Shown here: positions 5,511 to 6,774 of the stretch, piece after piece
Numbering within the stretch: the first letter of the stretch is position 1
Layout: each line of letters starts with the position of its first letter
From: Candidatus Doudnabacteria bacterium
Lineage (GTDB): Bacteria; Patescibacteriota; Doudnabacteria; UBA920
Assembly: GCA_016788805.1 (NCBI GenBank)
Contig: JAEUSE010000052.1
Coordinates: 1 to 6,774, forward strand
Length of the DNA stretch: 6,774 nt
Direction: 5' to 3'
Made by a program: the position numbers and the translations under genes
The notes under the pieces: model-generated
The model's input: the letters and a program-made list of their open reading frames with translations, nothing else
Database searches by the model: none
What the model was told of the DNA's origin: nothing

Positions 5511-5536
5511 AAGCCACCTATTCGTAGGTGGCTTTT
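5511..5536 (+). terminator. Intrinsic terminator with UUCG loop
   Basis: AAGCCACCTA (5511-5520) and TAGGTGGCTT (5525-5534) form a perfect 10-bp stem around a TTCG tetraloop, running into TTTT. The stem is more GC-rich than the other terminators here, giving a textbook factor-independent terminator for the transcript starting near 5140. Confidence 0.88.
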
Positions 5537-5548
5537 GTGTTTATGCAA

Positions 5549-5604
5549 AGGCCTTTTGTTTTTGGCCGACTTCTTAGTTAAAACGCTTCAAAAACAAAAG
5601 GCCT
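5549..5604 (+). repeat. Perfect 16-bp inverted repeat with 24-nt loop
   Basis: AGGCCTTTTGTTTTTG (5549-5564) is exactly complementary to 5589-5604. The loop (5565-5588) contains no visible gene. On the + strand the stem is followed by GGTTTT, so it might be a weak second terminator; each arm also carries an AGGCCT palindrome. It sits between the terminator at 5511-5536 and the next promoter, and could equally be a repeat remnant. Confidence 0.6.
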
Positions 5605-5628
5605 GGTTTTAGCTCGTAATGCAAGGTT

Positions 5629-5660
5629 CTCTTGTCCTGACTCTCAAACAAGAGTATACT
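5629..5660 (+). promoter_or_regulatory. Promoter with inverted repeat around the spacer (possible operator)
   Basis: TTGTCC (-35, 5632-5637) and TATACT (-10, 5655-5660) lie 17 bp apart, with a predicted start near 5667 and a leader of about 45 nt before the gene at 5713. CTCTTGT (5629-5635) and ACAAGAG (5648-5654) form a perfect 7-bp inverted repeat overlapping the -35 box and abutting the -10 box. Arm starts are 19 bp apart, compatible with a dimeric repressor site. A regulator is inferred only from symmetry. Confidence 0.55.
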
Positions 5661-5712
5661 AATATGAAAATTGCTTTTTTGGTAATAATTCAGCTTAATA
5701 ATACTTTTTCGT

Positions 5713-6519
5713 ATGAATGAAGAACTACCCCCAAACCTAAGACCGTCCGAGGTTGCGCCGGAAGACCAGCAGCTGGTGGAAGAAGTAGTGAGCTCCGTAC
5801 AACCGCACAAGAGTTGGTTTAGTCGGCGCCATGTAGAAACCTCACTCATGGTTGTATTGGTTGTGTTCGTGCTTGGTTACTTAGTGTTCGTGGGTAGGTC
5901 GGCGTTGCAGTTGCGAGTCAAAGTGGCTAACGCGCCGGAGGATATAATTAATAATTTGCAGACACCCGTGCACACCGCAAGCACTGCCGATTCCGGTTTG
6001 CCCGCAGTTATTGTGAACCCGGATCAGCCTTCACTCGTGCAGCCGCCTGCGCTCGTAATAGACGAGACTTCGCCCGTACCGCGCATTTCGAGTACGTACA
6101 CAAACGAACCGAGTGTAGTGGCACAGCCAACCCCTCCGGCAAAAGTGGCTGGAGCAAACACGCGCGTAACTCCGGCCTATACGTACACCAGTGCGCATGG
6201 GTTTAGCTTCCGCGCCCCGGCAGGTAGCACTGTGCAAGAGGTGGAGCAGGGGAGAGTAGCAGTGTTTAACGCAAAAGGTAAAGTGTTAAGTGAAGTTGTA
6301 GTTTTGCCAAATGCAACTAACTTTGTAAACGGTATTCCTGCTGAACTTGCCTTGAGCTCTAACATAAGTAATATAGGTACCGGCACAGTAGGCGCCCAAC
6401 CGGCCTATGTGTACACCGTAAACGGTTCGGTAAAAGGCGCCAGTGTAACGTACGGCCCGAACACCTACTACATAACCGATTATTCCGGAGCTTTGTTGCC
6501 CACATTTATCCTACGATAA
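5713..6519 (+). CDS. Single-pass membrane protein of unknown function with extracytoplasmic beta-rich domain
   Basis: I do not recognise a named family for this 268-aa protein. Residues 1-35 are acidic and presumably cytoplasmic. A basic patch HKSWFSRRH (32-40) precedes one hydrophobic segment at about 45-61 (LMVVLVVFVLGYLVFVG), which by the positive-inside rule gives N-in/C-out topology without cleavage. Residues about 80-152 form a Pro/Ser/Thr/Val-rich linker. Residues about 153-268 look like a compact beta-rich domain beginning YTYTSAHGFSFRAPAG. That opening is reminiscent of PsbP-like or surface-lipoprotein domains ('GFSF-x-x-P'), which is a weak guess. There are no cysteines and no catalytic motif that I can see. 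The start ATG has no Shine-Dalgarno; no better upstream start exists in frame near the promoter. It is monocistronic, between its own promoter and a terminator. A role at the cell surface is inference. Confidence 0.85.
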   Translation: MNEELPPNLRPSEVAPEDQQLVEEVVSSVQPHKSWFSRRHVETSLMVVLVVFVLGYLVFVGRSALQLRVKVANAPEDIINNLQTPVHTASTADSGLPAVIVNPDQPSLVQPPALVIDETSPVPRISSTYTNEPSVVAQPTPPAKVAGANTRVTPAYTYTSAHGFSFRAPAGSTVQEVEQGRVAVFNAKGKVLSEVVVLPNATNFVNGIPAELALSSNISNIGTGTVGAQPAYVYTVNGSVKGASVTYGPNTYYITDYSGALLPTFILR

Positions 6520-6535
6520 TTTTAATAGTTGATTT

Positions 6536-6581
6536 AAAAAACACACCCCGACGTAAAGCTGAGATGTGTTTGTGTTTTTTT
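6536..6581 (+). terminator. Bidirectional-looking terminator between convergent genes
   Basis: AAAAAACACA (6536-6545) pairs with TGTGTTTTTT (6571-6580), closing a 25-nt loop; an alternative TGTGT at 6565-6569 can pair with the same left arm. On the + strand it ends in a T-run 16 nt after the stop of the membrane protein gene. On the minus strand the left arm also reads as a T-run, so it could end the convergent gene too. The long loop lowers confidence. Confidence 0.6.
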
Positions 6582-6679
6582 ACTTAAATTTATACTTCGC
6601 ACGGTACTCCAATTTTAACCGAAACCGTTTGTATTCAGGATTCCATACGGTTTACTTTCATGCTCATGATAGTCATTTC

Positions 6680-6774
6680 TTACTGAAAAGAAAGGACTTG
6701 TCCTACCAGTTTATCAACGGATGTTTGTAGTGAGTTAACGTTATCTCGTACTTCGTCAAACTGCTTGTCTATTT
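6680..6774 (-). CDS. 3' end of a coiled-coil protein gene, 5' part beyond the window
   Basis: On the minus strand a frame enters from the window end and encodes IDKQFDEVRDNVNSLQTSVD, then KLVGQVLSFQ, before a TAA at 6682-6680 (30 residues visible). The heptad-like spacing of Val/Leu/Phe with polar residues between, and the 'DK-x-FDEV-x-x-x-V-x-x-L' pattern, resemble small coiled-coil hypothetical proteins common in CPR and other bacteria. Sequence past the stop still looks like decayed coding sequence in shifted frames down to 6590, so the gene may be frameshifted or a pseudogene. The function is unknown. The fragment is short, so the call rests on composition and pattern only. Confidence 0.5.
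   Translation of the reverse strand, partial: IDKQFDEVRDNVNSLQTSVDKLVGQVLSFQ

Noticed and set aside
1..6774. Alternative genetic code with reassigned TGA (known in some CPR lineages)
   Set aside because: All complete genes stop at TAA or TAG and none stops at TGA, but the conserved atp genes have no in-frame TGA and encode Trp by TGG. The sample is too small, and the only candidate TGA lies in an apparently degenerate gene end.

Overview
This window holds the downstream part of an F-type ATP synthase operon followed by a short accessory stretch. The gene order atpH (delta, 5' end cut by the window edge) - atpA (alpha) - atpG (gamma) - atpD (beta) - atpC (epsilon) is the classic bacterial F1 order, all on the + strand. 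The F0 genes presumably lie just upstream. All nucleotide-binding and catalytic motifs of alpha and beta are intact, so the enzyme looks functional.

Several traits together suggest a reduced-genome member of the Candidate Phyla Radiation (Patescibacteria, perhaps Parcubacteria-like). These are a very short delta subunit, mostly weak or absent Shine-Dalgarno sites, AT-rich spacers filled with short palindromic repeats, and a tiny lysine/alanine-rich histone-like peptide. The placement is inference from style and sequence resemblance, not from a marker gene. The standard genetic code fits every intact gene.

Layout: 2-4973 is the F1 gene block. Each spacer after atpA carries its own family of simple inverted or direct repeats, and two of these (after atpA and atpG) include the preceding stop codon. 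An intrinsic terminator at 4996-5025, nested inside a perfect 16-bp inverted repeat (4979-5072), closes the operon. A consensus promoter (5104-5133) then drives a transcript with an unusually long, structured leader of about 265 nt. It ends in a 25-codon gene for a very basic peptide (5406-5483) and two tandem UUCG hairpins, the second an intrinsic terminator. Next come a perfect 16-bp stem-loop (5549-5604), a second promoter with a symmetric element around its spacer (5632-5660), and a 268-aa single-pass membrane protein of unknown function (5713-6519). A bidirectional-looking terminator (6536-6581) separates this from the 3' end of a convergent minus-strand coiled-coil gene that appears to be decaying at its C-terminus (6590-6774).

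The F1 subunits work together as the catalytic head (alpha3-beta3), central rotor stalk (gamma, epsilon) and peripheral stalk connection (delta). The most unusual items are the internally shortened delta, the structured leader/mini-histone transcription unit, and the different repeat family at each gene junction.
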